A stretch of DNA of 64,000 nt from Zantedeschia hybrid cultivar (GCA_030544215.1 JARZZO010000014.1:19502234-19566233); one strand, 5' to 3'. Counted from the stretch's first letter, positions 23,531 through 35,609 are shown. The notes: generated by a model not told the origin, from the sequence alone. Made by a program: numbers and translations.

Positions 23531-23847
23531 GACCCATTCCAACTCAGTTATGTGCGGTGTAGCAAGTTATTCTAGATCAAAGAATGTGCATTTGCAATTA
23601 TAAGTCTTGTAAAGGCATTTTTATATACGATTAGAAGAGGGGGCAGGTGGATAAGTCTCAGCAAATAATCGGGACATTTGTGATAAGAAGCACAAGGCAA
23701 CAACAACAACTGGGCGAAAGCGCAACAGTTACTAGCTTTATTCTCATGTACACATCTTGCATTATTCTTCTGAATCCATAACAATTTGTGAACACAAAAC
23801 TGCAAAACATCGTATGAACAGATCGAATCTACTCCTCTCTTCACCCT

Positions 23848-24144
23848 TTAACATTGCCAGCAGACAACATCAGGTTTAATTCTGATGTCGACCACATATC
23901 CCTGGCTCCCATCATGCATGTCTTCTTTTGAGCCGACCTTGCTCTTTCGCTGACTAAATAAAGAGGGAGCACTCCAGCTGGACTTTTGATCTGGCGACTT
24001 CACTCTTCTTGCTTCCTAAAAGAATGCCACCATGCATTATTGCACTCTGGCACCATTCATTGCTTGGCATGGTTTCCCAACTCAGAGTACGTACGTGCAT
24101 CATATGAAAGAAGCACTAACTTGCACTGCATATGGTTCCTTCAT
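23848..24144 (-). CDS. Possible small two-exon gene, unrecognised
   Basis: On the minus strand an exon 24015-23848 is open for 55 codons to a stop, directly after a good acceptor (TTCTTTTAG|GAAGC). An upstream exon 24144-24121 begins ATG and ends CAA before a plausible donor (GTTAGTG), and joins in frame to give 63 aa. The product is basic and serine-rich, with no signal peptide and no domain I recognise; it ends with the residues VVCWQC. Further 5' exons are possible. Chance is a real alternative, since 55 open codons occur by luck at the ten-percent scale. Its placement outside any transposon is mildly supportive. Confidence 0.25.
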
Positions 24145-24149
24145 TAAGT

Positions 24150-26120
24150 TTTTCTACTTGTGGTAGCTACTGTAAGTGTGTTCATATACCTTAAATATGT
24201 ATTCATTTCAGGTTAAAATAGTCCCACGTTAAAATAAAAAAAAATAAAAATACAGTAAAAGTAATGATGCCTATTTCACTCAATATTTTAAGATTTTAGA
24301 TTAGATGATTTGATAATTTTAATATAATATTAGAACCTATGATTATGGACCGGACCATATATTCCGTATTTGTGTTCTATATGACAAAATTTAAATTGAT
24401 CTACGTGTAAGAAGGCACATTAAAATATTCTCACTTTAAAAAATAAAATAAAAGTATATTCGAATTGGTGATACTTAATCTATTTAGTATATATTAACAT
24501 TTTGAGTTGAACGATCCAGTAACCGTAGTAATTCGAGGGGCCAAATTTATTCAATGAGCCATTACCAATATGATGGTCCTCGCTGAGTTCTTGCAGGAGA
24601 CTGGCATTCCCATTTGATTTGACAAGTAGGAATATGATTTTATTTCGAAACAATTGCACATATCTCTAAATCTTCCGCATTCAAGGTATTCCCCATATCT
24701 CTATTTTATATTTAAAACTCATGAAATCGATGTATATATCGTCATGTCCACACCCTACCATCAATATAATTGTCCTAACTATTATTCGGAGAGTACTCCA
24801 CCATGCATCAAAGATGATGTGTTCAATGACATGTAGCAAGAAGGTAATGAGAGTATCAGCCTTTTCAGTGACCAAAAAAGGGGGAAAATTAAATTAGGCT
24901 AACGATCATTCTATTAAAAGGAAAAAGACTGGGGAGAGAGAGAGAGAGATCATTCCTTTCCCTCTAGCATGGTCTACCATGTGGACGCAGCTGGCGCCCA
25001 TGGATCAATCTCCCTATCTTGTACCACAATGAGAGATTTTCTTTTAAGTTAGCCACTATAGAATATATTTAAGTATAAAAAGATCCAAGAGTAACGCATT
25101 AAAATAAAGATAAATGGCACTACAAGAAATTAGAGTATTATATATATGTACTTTTTAGCTACGACTGGATAGCGCGCGGTGGGTATACTATCCATCTACA
25201 TGTATAGTTTAAAAAATAAGATTATTGTAAAACTTTATTAGAAGTTTCATATCAATTGGTAATACGTTATACGTAAAATCTCATAATATTGTGGGAGAAT
25301 CAAATTAAAATGCCGCAAATACAAAGGTCATTATTTTATTTCGGAGGGCCCATCGCCCCCTCAACCCTCCTAGCTTGGCCGCTGCCCCATCCCACCTAGA
25401 CCAACTCACCCAGCTCCCAGCCGACTTCCAGCTTAGCTCGCTCGCCAACAAAAATATCCAACCCTTCCCCCTCCGACCTCCACCCTAACTAGGACGAAGA
25501 AGTTGACGCTAAAGAGGTAGGCAGCTGTATGATCAGTTTAGGCGGTGGATCGTGGAGACCTTGGAGGAGAGAGGCAGGGATGGCAATGCTGGTCGAAAGT
25601 CCATCTCTCCATCAGCACGATTAGGTTCCTAATGATCGACACAACAGTGGAGTAGGCGAACTCCGGGCATAACTCTTCATGGCATGGAGCACAGACTCAT
25701 CGTTTGGTAGCCCAACTTCTACTATATGACTAGGGCCAGAGCATTAGCATGACGATATCTTACTAGACAGGCTCCTCTCTCTCTCTCTCGTACACCGTCG
25801 GCCGATAGAGTGGAGGGATGGTGAGAGGAGAAGAAAAATGTCTGAAGAGAGCTAGGGGAGGTGTGAGTTGTTTTAACCACAGGCAAAAGACAATTTCTTG
25901 GACTGTAGATGGCGTTAAAAGATATTTTTAACCATATCTGGTAGGAATAAAAATGAACTGTGAGAGGTTTTTTTTTTTTTTTTTTTAAACCCAAGAATTT
26001 ATTTAGGATCCTGTGCCCACCCTTTGAATTTTATATCATTAAAACTTTTCAAAATATAAGGAGAGGACATACCACTTTCTCTCCAAGAGAGTACATCGAA
26101 AAATTAAAATTCTCTTAACG
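24150..26120. other. AT-rich spacer with a GC-richer patch
   Basis: No gene supported. A (GA)n run lies at about 24935-24950, a C-rich patch at 25345-25500 and a T homopolymer at 25967-25986. Confidence 0.35.
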
Positions 26121-26129
26121 AATTTAACC

Positions 26130-26330
26130 CTAAAAAATAACTACTTTTATCAGAAGTGATCTCTCCTTTGACAATAGTAGACAAAGATAAAAAACATAAA
26201 AAATCTGATCAACCTGAAAATCACAAAAGTGGTTGGCCAAAACATCAACAATTCTATTACTTTCTCTAAACACATGACGAAATTGGAAGTCCATGCTACT
26301 TTTGAAATTGTAAAATTCATTCACCAAGAA
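26130..26330 (-). mobile_element. LINE RNase H fragment
   Basis: The minus-strand translation reads F.F.HVFRESNRIVDVLANH, matching the C-terminal block of the RNase H domain found in plant LINE polyproteins and related domesticated RNase H-like genes (typical form HV.RE.N..AD.LA). The frame is open for 65 codons but has no start or upstream catalytic residues in view, so it is a fragment. Confidence 0.6.
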
Positions 26331-26339
26331 AAGAGAATC

Positions 26340-27790
26340 TAAAGAACAAGCGCTTGAACAGAAATAATCAATTTGATGAAGATTAAGTAATCAGATTTCA
26401 CAATGAGATCGACAAGAGTAATCCTATTGAACATACATACATATGAAGGTCAAGAGTGATAACTCTCATTTTTAGAACAGTAATATAATAATTTAATACT
26501 TTAGGAATCCGCATATGAAAGAATTTGAGTTACTCTAATTAGGGTCATCTAGTGAGGCCCTCGCTAAACGTTTAGATAAACCTTTCTCACACGTACTTCT
26601 GTTGGGAGAGTTGGTGTAAACTGCAATATAATAGTGGGTCCGGCTTAACATTATGCACCATGTCACCATCTGCCTTCAGCGTGGCTGCGCTCACCTAACA
26701 TGAGCGAACTCCACCCGAAGTCCGCATACATCTGTACGAACATGTAGCTAGGGTACAAAACCATGTCTACAGGGATCGGGGACACCGACCCTGTCTACAC
26801 ACAAACATCCGGGCCATACCCTTCAGCATGCTCGGCCAAATGATGCCGTGAGCTTCCAAAAAAATCCCCCTGATGAGACGTAAGGGATGTCATCCACGTC
26901 ACTTGGAATGACCAATGGGCAGACACCATCCCCCCGACCCAATCCCATCTTGGCTTTTCCTCAGTCTTCTCTTTGCAACAGTATTCAAACCGCGCTCACT
27001 GCTCAAAGATCTCCCTTGCCAGGCTTTGAAGTAAAAGGTGCCCGTTGAGACAAGAAAGTTCCTCCGCCCACGAGGGGCATCATCAGATCCACGCCTTCAA
27101 ATGCTGCTAAAGGCCAAAAGAAGAGGACATGAAGATGCATGAACACCACGCATCACGGACAACCAGACCAAGCAAGACCCACCAAAAACCAGAACAGGAT
27201 GCAAATGTAGCTAGATTCCCCAACATACGTATCACCTTCTTTCAAATTGGAACATATATACCAAAATTGTGGAGCTTAAAAGAATCCCCACTTTTACCAT
27301 AGAATTCATGAAGTTACATGCAAAAGAAACTGTGTCCTCTAGCTTGGTTTCTAAATGTATCAACCCTTGTCCGCTCAGGCTAGCAAATTACTAGAAGCAG
27401 AATATATACAGAAGAAAAAGGAGAAATTTTTCAAACGTCAAGTTCAAGCAGTTCGCAAACACCTGCCTGCAGTCCCGACTCGCAAAAATAGCAAACTATC
27501 ACAAGATCAGTCTTGCTTCACGTCTCCCTGTCTGTCTCATCTTGCCTCGAGCCAAGACACCATTCCTTTCGCGATCACATGCATGGGCTCCGCGTCACAG
27601 GAGCGTTAGTACTCTCTAAAGGAAGGGGGAGCTAGAGAGAGAGAGAGAGCACTTCCCAAAAGAAAGAGAAAAGAATTCAACTCAGAGATTGAAACAAAAA
27701 ATATTGCCTACATGTGCATTAATCCCTCCATTTCCCTTGCATTTCTTCATCATCGTCACCATCAACGTCGCCTCCTCCTCCTCCTCCTTC
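26340..27790. other. Spacer downstream of the IDA-like gene
   Basis: No gene supported. It includes a (GA)n run near 27632-27647 and a CTC/CTT trinucleotide run at 27770-27799 that probably belongs to the 3' UTR of the IDA-like gene. Confidence 0.4.
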
Positions 27791-27796
27791 TTCTTC

Positions 27797-28027
27797 TCAA
27801 GGTGTTTGATGGCTTTGTAAACCGATGCCGTTGTGCTGCTTGGAAGGGCTGGAGGGAGGGATGGGCATCGCTCTCGGCAAGAACCCAAGGAAGTGACCCA
27901 AATTCCTCGACGTTGGCGGCGCCGTGACATGGAACGTCTGCGTGGTTCTCGAGCCGTGGCAGCACGAGGCGAGTAAGAGGAGGAAGACCAGAATGGCGCC
28001 CCTGATCTCATGGTGCCCCATCTGCAT
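27797..28027 (-). CDS. IDL: IDA-like (IDL) secreted peptide precursor
   Basis: A single-exon 76-aa prepropeptide. Residues about 10-25 (AILVFLLLLASCCHGS) form a signal peptide. A variable spacer follows, then the conserved C-terminal EPIP motif: FLPRAMPIPPSSPSKQHN at 49-66, plus a short tail. In Arabidopsis, IDA/IDL peptides with a core PIPPSxPSKRHN are ligands of the HAESA/HSL receptor kinases, controlling abscission and cell separation. Intronless structure and total length fit the family. The position normally occupied by Arg in the RHN end is Gln here (Q65), which is unusual because that Arg is a key receptor contact. The first ATG is used; a second at codon 3 would leave the signal peptide intact. 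The 5' leader is CT-rich. The family call is strong; receptor activity is inferred. Confidence 0.85.
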   Translation of the reverse strand: MQMGHHEIRGAILVFLLLLASCCHGSRTTQTFHVTAPPTSRNLGHFLGFLPRAMPIPPSSPSKQHNGIGLQSHQTP

Positions 28028-28159
28028 GGCTCAGGACCAACAAGGCAGCCAAAAAGCTAGCGCGGGTAAAGAAATTAAGAGGGAGAGAGGAGAGGGGATA
28101 GGTGGAAGAGAGACCTGGAACTGTATAAGCAAATGGAGGCGAAGGTTCGACTAGGAGAG

Positions 28160-28388
28160 AAAGAAGAATAGAAACAGAAAGAAATGTGATAGCATAGATA
28201 AAGAATGAGAGAAGAGGTACCAGTGATATTAAATATGTTGGTGTGGGCAGGGGTGTAGGGAAGTCGATGCGAAGGACGAGAGAAGACGTGGGGGGAGGAG
28301 AATTAAATGAAGGGGATGGGAAGGGGCAGCGGGGGCCAAATATTTGTCTAGTGTGATGTGTGGTGTTAGTGGTGGGGGCGTCTGTTTC
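28160..28388. promoter_or_regulatory. Upstream region of the IDA-like gene
   Basis: Purine-rich on +, i.e. CT-rich on the coding strand. A TTATACA sequence about 110 bases upstream of the ATG (near 28120) could act as a TATA element. No other site can be supported. Confidence 0.25.
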
Positions 28389-28690
28389 ATTCTTTTTTTT
28401 TATTTTTTTTTTTTTTTATTTTTTTTTTGGAAAGGTGGCACAGTAATCAAGTATGTATAAATATATTTAATCTTTCATAGTTAGAAATAATTCCGTGTTG
28501 GACTATAAGTCCGTCAAATTAGGCGAGAATTCCAAATTCGTCTGATTATTCGAAAAAGAAATCTTAGGGACTAGAGATAAATTCACCTATCCTGGAGAAT
28601 TTTTAAATTCCAATCAAAGTCGAACATGAGACCTCTCATTTGAGAGACAAAGGTGAAACCAACTGCCTCAGGCAGCAGCTTCAGTTTTTT
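28389..28690 (-). mobile_element. tRNA-derived SINE copy 1
   Basis: Read on minus: a head with CAGTTGGTTTCACCT, then GGTCTCATGTTCGACTTTG (B-box-like), a body with AATTAGACGGAC-like sequence and a long A-rich tail (the T-run at 28389-28430 on +). It shares head and body with the copies at 31745-32076 and 32525-32696. Exact target duplications were not found. Confidence 0.6.
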
Positions 28691-30424
28691 ATTGCTCTCT
28701 GGGTCCAAGAAGGAACTTATGAAGTGATGGAGCTGAACTGGTCCTCACTCGGCGGGATGGCATAAAGTTCATGTCGAGAAAAGTACACTAATATTTGTGT
28801 GCGTGCGTGTGCGTGTGTTTGTGTGTCTGTGTGTGTTATGAGAGAAAGAGAGAGAGAGGAAAGGAGAGATGAAGAAAAGAGGAGGCAGGGGGAGGAAAGC
28901 TAGAGGCAAAATGTGATCAAAAGGGGTGTTCTGTCCTCTGATTAGGTGAGAGAAGGGGTCCACGCGTGTTTAATGGCGGAAGAAGGAACTGGTCCCCTGC
29001 TCTCGACGCACGATACAGGAGTACCTGGCTCATGGGTTTTTGTAGCAATCTCTCCGATGTGATGTGCACTCGTCTCTCCTCTCGTATATACTTGCATAGA
29101 CTATGCAGCCAAGGGTTCATACTATGCAAATGTACAGTTGCTCTCTCTCCCCCTCTCTCCCTCTCTCTCAATTAAACTAATGTTGCATGCATAGAAGATG
29201 CAAAAGAAAGAGTTTGTGCTTTGCGTTATACGTCCCTGTAGATACAATATGTTAATCTACATTATGTATGTGGATAGTACATGTTCCCATCTCAAGTTCA
29301 TATATTGAATTGATGTAATACATTAATCAAAAGCGCTTTACCTTTCTCCAATCTCTCTAAAGAGTGAAGCAATGATCAGCTAGAAACAAGGAAGTATGTA
29401 GTAGTGGGGAGCAAAAACAAGCCTTGCTTAATTGTGCGGGCTTCAGGTCCTTTGTTTCGGGGTGTATGAGATGCTAGAGAGCAGGCAAAGGAGCGGGGTT
29501 CTCTGCTTAATGTAGTAGGAATTTTTAGAACTCCCCGTAATAACGGCACTTGGTCTCCTCGTTGGTGCCATAGTTATTAAGGGCGACCCCACGTCCCCAC
29601 ACTTGTTTTAGACACAGACACTTGGGGGCAGTTGAAAAGGATGGCTCCATATCTTAATTCCTAGAGCCTTCTTCTTGCCTCTAGATATTGCAACTGAGTG
29701 AGTATAGAATTGGACTGAACTCAATTAATACAGAGAAGGGGCGAGAGAGAATTTTTCATAAAAAATTCTCCTCGAAAATGATAAAAGCATCATATGAAAA
29801 GGTTTTTTAAAATCTTTTTCTTTTTTTTACTGACCGAGTTCGGTCCAACCATGGACGTAGAGAATTTCTATTATTAATGGTGTGCTCACCCGTAGGGTTT
29901 GCCCGTTCGACGGCCCATCCGTTGGGAAGGTCGGAAGGAATTCTTGCACCTTTTGCTCCTTAAAGTTCTCATCTTCACTGTTAATGAACTGTTTAGGCTC
30001 TGAAAGTTTGGAGGTCTTGTGCTCTTTATATAATTAACATTATGGCATGGACGCAGGACGGTGTTGAACATTATTATAAGTTTTTTTTACTTTAAAACAT
30101 TATTATTACTGAGCACTAGCAAAAAAAAATGTTTCTTGGATCGACTGAATATATAGTAGTACTTAGCTGTACTCACTTTCCAGCTCTCAAGCAATAGAGT
30201 ATTAGGTTACACTGTTCGAATCAGTCGACTTGTCAATAGTTGTAGTAGAATATCCAGTGGAGGGCTTTGTCTTGGATACGCCATAGGCCAAGCTAGCTCC
30301 ATCCCTGTGCTATGGTGGAATAGTAAAAGGACTTCTCCGGGACGTGAGGGGCACAAGCTGCCAACGCGGTGCAAGCTTCCGTGTAAATCTCAAGTTCTCA
30401 ACATGGTAGCTGATGGTAGGCCGT

Positions 30425-30427
<3 letters not shown>
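28691..30427. other. Spacer
   Basis: No gene supported. It contains (TG)n at 28796-28836, (GA)n at 28846-28860 and CT-rich runs at 29141-29170. Confidence 0.35.

Positions 30428-30469
<42 letters not shown>
30428..30469. repeat. (CT)n microsatellite
   Basis: About 21 uninterrupted CT units, seen directly. Confidence 0.95.
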
Positions 30470-30472
<3 letters not shown>

Positions 30473-30855
30473 GTGGATGTCAACGGATTACGATCAATTC
30501 AGAGAGTAGTTCTATCTTTAACACAGATCATTACTCTTTATCTTTATCCTTACTTATTTTTATTTTCTAAGTTTTATCCTTTAAAATAATCAGAAAGAGG
30601 TAAATAAAGATTAAACTACTGGATAATACTGTGAAATGTGTATTTTTTATTATATTTTTCTTAAAATGATATGAAATCTATTTCTAAAACTTAACCATAC
30701 ATATGCATAAAAGTGAACTTCGTAAACAGGCAAATGATGAATGGAGTAGGGTGAGGAATGATAGATATATATTACAGAAGAGCCAAGTTGCTATACGTGG
30801 GTGCGTCGTCCTCACAGTACACCAAACACCGTGGGACATAGAATGCTTATGTGAT

Positions 30856-31257
30856 GAGTAATACTTGTTGCACTCAGGGTACCAATTGCACTAATCTTCA
30901 GTGCAGTGGGTGAATAGAAAAATGTATTTTTTGAAAATAAAATTAGATTGGTTCCGAGGTGTTTTATATGTTAGTACAAGTCAATTTTCTGATTGGATGA
31001 TTTAAAAAATTTTAAAAATAAAAAATCAAATTTTAATAAAAAAGTAAAAATGTCTTTAATGGATCAAGCCCAATAACGATTTTTTTTTATTTTTTAATTT
31101 TTTTTAGATCATTCGATCAAAAATCAATTTGTACATACATGTAAGACATTTCGGGACTCACCTAAAAAAAATTCAAAAAAAATATATATATTTTTTAATT
31201 TACTCACTGCACTGAAGGTCAGTGCAATTGAAATCTTCGGTGCAGCAAGTATTACTC
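30856..31257. mobile_element. Foldback MITE F1, ~400 bp
   Basis: The ends GAGTAATACTTG and CAAGTATTACTC are exact inverted repeats. Pairing continues for about 60 bp through TTCAGTGCAGTG / CACTGCACTGAA, and AT-rich inner parts also mirror each other. The whole element can fold into one long hairpin. A second member lies at 51813-52196 in a PRAF intron. The superfamily is not determined (no convincing target duplication). Confidence 0.8.
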
Positions 31258-31744
31258 TTACATGATTCAGTAAGGGTTTTGCCTACATCTATGCCACACT
31301 AAGTTCCACTATAAAGTTATAATGTAAAAGACAATTTATCCTCTTTGAATATAAAGATACTGAGGTAATATGATCTAGGTTATATATATTACACCCACAA
31401 AAAATATAGATAAGAATTGAACTCCACATTCCACCAAAAAAGAACTTCGATTAACTGTTGTCACTTAAAAAGCTAAAGAAGGGTGAAACGTTATGGTATT
31501 GACCAAACAAAGGGTGAAACGTTACGGTGCCACATAGAAGCGTGGTATATGTTCTCCCTGAAGAATGGACGGTTGCCCTTAATGTACCCTCGGAGAACCT
31601 AAGTTAAATTTCAGCAGTAGGAACTCCAACATAAAGATCAAATGACAATAAGAGAAGCATGACATATATATATTCCACTCTTCTCAGTATATATCATGCA
31701 TCAAGATGAAAATACAGTAAAAAGATGGCGGAACACTGTCAATT

Positions 31745-32076
31745 TTTATTTTTTATTTTGGTAGGAGCCCGGAGGTTGAGTTTGTACAACTATTTACAAA
31801 CGACCGGAGTTCAATCAGAATCCGAGATTTTCCTCCATTGTTGGAGATAATTCCGGCCGGGTCGAGTGATCCGCCTAATTAGGCGATAATTTCAGATTCG
31901 CCTGATTTCTAAAGAAATAATCCCACAGACTAGGAAATAAATATCCCAACAGCACCGTAGCCATATAGCACCGTAGCCATATGGCTGAGAGTTTTTTAGG
32001 CCCAACCAAGATCGAACCTGCAACCTTCCTTGCAAAAAAGAGGTAGGTGAACCAACTGAACTAGACAGTTGGTTCT
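31745..32076 (-). mobile_element. tRNA-derived SINE copy 2, with 15-bp TSD
   Basis: Flanked by an exact 15-bp duplication GGAACACTGTCAATT at 31730-31744 and 32077-32091. On the minus strand the head shows a polymerase III A-box-like TAGTTCAGTTGG and a B-box GGTTCGATC, about 45 bases apart, as in tRNA genes. The element ends in an A-rich tail (T-rich on + at 31745-31758). A 19-bp internal duplication (AGCACCGTAGCCATAT) lies at 31955-31982. Long TSD, pol III boxes and A tail together define a SINE. Confidence 0.88.
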
Positions 32077-32524
32077 GGAACACTGTCAATTAATAGGCAC
32101 TAGGGAACACTACGTCAATAAAGCATCTTGATGATAATTAACTCCTGCTCAGGCATATCCCTATACAACAAGAAGGGTACATAAGAAGCACATTTCTCTA
32201 AATGACCTCTACGATTTCAATTTTAACAGTATATGTGAAGACAGAGAGAATTCAAATCTTTTGAATGCAACGTATATGTAAAATACAGCAGCTGTCACAC
32301 ACTGTCATGACGAAGATCGCGAATAAAATAGCAAAAGAGTTGAAGAATATATAGTGACTAGAGGGAAGCCCGCACTACTGTTACTCTTCCATTTCCTTTG
32401 GAAATAGACAAGAAATTGTTCTCATTTTAAATAACTCAAACATATGTTAAAGGTATCATACAAAGTTGAAATTTTGCTTATGGAGTGGGAGGCGTCTCTT
32501 TCTGGTCGAAATAAAAGAAGTACT

Positions 32525-32696
32525 GAGCCAGTTGCCTAGTTCACTACCTCCCTTTCAAATGAGAGGTCTCAGGTTTGAATTTGGTTGGAATTATTTTTAA
32601 TTCTGGTAGAAAATCTTAAGTTCCGAATTAGAATTTCGGTTGTTTGTAAATAGTTGTACATATCTGGTCACTGGACCACATTCCAAAAAAATAAAA
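32525..32696 (+). mobile_element. tRNA-derived SINE copy 3 (seed of the tandem array)
   Basis: Near-identical 15-bp flanks AATAAAAGAAGTACT (32510-32524) and AATAAAAGAAGAACT (32697-32711). The head has GTTGCCTAGTTCACTACCT, then a B-box-like GGTCTCAGGTTTGAATTTGG and an A-rich tail. Its 3' two-thirds is reused in each unit of the following tandem array. Confidence 0.75.
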
Positions 32697-33737
32697 AATA
32701 AAAGAAGAACTAATGTTGCGACTCGGTGGTGAAATGTGGCCTTGAGGCGAGTACTTTTTACTCAGCCAAGTCAAATCGTTGAAATGTGGCAAACAGGAGA
32801 CGTAAGGTCCATAGGATTTGGCCTCCTTTTGACAAATAGTTTGCTAAGACAAATGAGAAGTCTCAAGTTCGAACTTGGTTGGAATTATTTCTAATTCTAG
32901 AGGAAAATCTTAGGTTCCGAATTAGAGCTTCGGTTGCTTGTAAATAGTTGTACATATCTGGCCATTAGATCACATTTAAAAAAAATAAAAAATAAAAGAA
33001 GAACTAATGATTGCGACTCGATGGTGAACTGTGGCCTTGAGGCGAGTACCTTTTACTCAGCCAAGTCAAATCGTTCAAATGTGGCAAACAAGAGACGTAA
33101 GGTCCATAGGATTTGGCCTCCTTTTGACAAACAACTTGCTAAGACAAATAGGAGGTCTCAAGTTCGAACTTGGTTGGAATTATTTCTAACTTTGGAGGAA
33201 AATTTCGGGTTCCAAATTATTCGGTTGCTTGTAAATAGTTGTACATATCTGGGCACTGGACCACATTCAAAAAAAAATAAAAAATAAAAAAAAGAACTAA
33301 TGATTGCGACTCGGTGATGAATTGTGGCTTTGAGGCGAGTACCTTTTACTCAGCCAAGTCAAATCGTTGAAATGTAGCAAACAAGAGAGGTAAGGTCCAT
33401 AGGATTTGGCCTCCTTTTGACAAACAGTTTGCTAAGACAAATGGGAGGTCTCAGGTTCAAATTTGGTTGGAATTATTTCTAATTTTGGAGGAAAATCTCG
33501 GGTTTCGAATTAAAACATCGGTTGCTTGTAAATAATTGTATATATCTAGGCACACTGGACCACATTAAAAAAAAATAAAAAATAAAAGAAGAACTAATTA
33601 TTGCGACTGGGTGATGAACTGTGGCCTTGAGACGAGTACTTTTTACTCAGCCAAGTCAAATCATTGAAATGTGACAAACAGGAGACATAAGGTCCATAGG
33701 ATTTGGCCTCCTTTTGACAAACAATTTGCTAAGACAA
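32560..33737. repeat. ~295-bp tandem array, about four units
   Basis: The landmark ACTCAGCCAAGTCAAATC starts at 32760, 33055, 33348 and 33645, giving periods of 295, 293 and 297 bp. Each unit contains a 5'-truncated SINE (from GAGGTCTCA through the A-rich tail) plus about 130 bp of non-SINE flank (GGCGAGTAC to TTTGCTAAGACAAAT). The 117-aa open frame at 32934-33287 runs through two units and is an artefact. Confidence 0.88.
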
Positions 33738-33880
33738 CGTGCCATATCCCCGTATGGAGAAAGTCAAGGAAGCTATAATGATTTTGATACATAATTATGT
33801 ACGACGGTTGTCTTTATAAAAATTATAATGTTATATTTTCCTCATAATCAAGCCCCCACTTCCATGTTATTTGCTGCTTT

Positions 33881-34154
33881 GTGAAACACCGTAAAACATT
33901 GTAAATAGTCATACAACAATGTTTTCTTTGTGTTTGGAATATTGTAAATTGTTTTAAGATATTTGTTCGTACATTCGGTGAGACGTAAATTATCATATTT
34001 TCTTAAAATTCTTCTTTTAGTTGATTTTAGATTTCAGTCTAAAATCGTTGTAAAGCAACAAAAGTCATAAATTTTAAAATAAGATGTTTTATTTTTATTT
34101 GGTTTAAAATCATAAATTTTAAATTTTAGCTTTTATGGCATTTTACAATGCACC
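33881..34154. mobile_element. MITE H2 (reverse relative of H1)
   Basis: It reads GTGAAACACCGTAAAACATT at the left and TTTTACAATGCACC at the right. The sequence aligns in reverse orientation to 22724-22992. It is AT-rich and has no coding potential. Confidence 0.55.
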
Positions 34155-34159
34155 AAATG

Positions 34160-35605
34160 AGTGCTTAAAAAGTAGACAGCACATGGTCAAGAAAGCAGTC
34201 TTACAAAGAGAGAGGGATCTTTGCAAAATGAAAAGAAAAATTATTGCTTGCATATATAATTAAGAAATTAGATTGATTATGCACCATGTGGCTGGGCCAG
34301 TTTTTCTTTTTTTTTATATTTTGTCAATTTTTTTTAATTTTTTAGAATATCTAATAAAAAATTGGATGATATCATGAACAAGTTTGAATTGGTTCTGAAC
34401 TCACTATATATTTATTTTTGAAAAAAAAAATTATGTATGACTCGATTTGCATGTGGAAAAAAGTTGTTTTTTTTATAAAAAAATACCACAAGATCAAGGT
34501 CAACTTGAGCTTGTTAATTGTATCATTCATTCTTCGATCGAATATTCCGAAAAAAATCTAAAAATTTCAAGAGGAACGTAAAAAAAAAAAATCAGTACGC
34601 ACATCACCCGTACACAACAAGGGTAATATTCATAATTATTCTCCCTAGCAAAAAGTAAGGACCTGCCATCCTATTGTTTGTCTCCTCCTCTGACAGGGCC
34701 CTTGATAATTTTTCTTTAGGATTAACACGCATGGGAATACTGTTATTAACGATCAAATATCTGATTTGTTGCAATATATAAATGATATTTTTGACATTTC
34801 TGAGATGAGCTAATGAAGTATGCCAAAAGACTATATCTATATTATTTTTTCAAATGAATATAGCAAATCCACAGCAAAAAGCATGTAGAATTTCGCGATC
34901 GGGATTAGGTATTTTCAGGAAGTAATCTATATGCCTCACTTTTTGCAGATATAATACAGATTTTCTTTTTTGGATTAAAGATATAATACAGATCAGTAGG
35001 ATCCTCTATGCCTAAAATGACATGACCTTGCCCCAAGTCAATATAAAAGTGCCGTACCTTGTAAATTTTATGCAAGATATGCCAGACAGCATGATATGAC
35101 ATTATTTTTTTTGCTAACGCACTTAAATAGACGAAATGTTTTGGTATTACGACAAAGTTGTTTTGTTGTGATTTTTATAGACTTTCATGTCAAAAAGTAA
35201 TTTTTTGTGAGAAAAAGTAAGTCCAACCGTATGTATATGTGACTCTCTGTAGATTTGCAGTGGCAACGCCTCATGGTGTATTACTCTTTCTAGATTTGCC
35301 ATGACAACGCCTCATGGTATATTTAACTAGCTAATTTCATTTTAGATTTAGAATCCCATCCCATACATCGGGTCTAGCCTTGGTGTTGTGCAACCTCTGA
35401 TCTGCCCCTGAAACCCTATCCAATAAAACTGCAACATCAATAGGTATCTGGGTGGGAAGGAGCGTTAGTAGAGGGCTCTGCATTCGTGCTGCCTAGACAT
35501 GAAGTCGCCGACATAAAACAAATAATTACGATTGATCGTTGCATACTCATTTGGTGATCCAGAATAAGAAAGCGAGCTAAGATTAGCTACCATCTAATGC
35601 ATCAA
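34160..35605. other. AT-rich spacer
   Basis: No gene supported. A 35-40 bp near-repeat (TAGATTTGCAGTGGCAACGCC and TAGATTTGCCATGACAACGCC, each shown in part) lies at 35250-35320. Confidence 0.35.
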
Positions 35606-35609
35606 CGTT

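Noticed and set aside
27682..28011. 109-codon minus frame and 71-codon plus frame overlapping the IDA-like gene
   Set aside because: They are shadow frames; only the 27797-28027 frame has a signal peptide plus the PIP motif.
32934..33287. 117-codon plus-strand frame
   Set aside because: Runs through two units of the SINE-derived tandem array.
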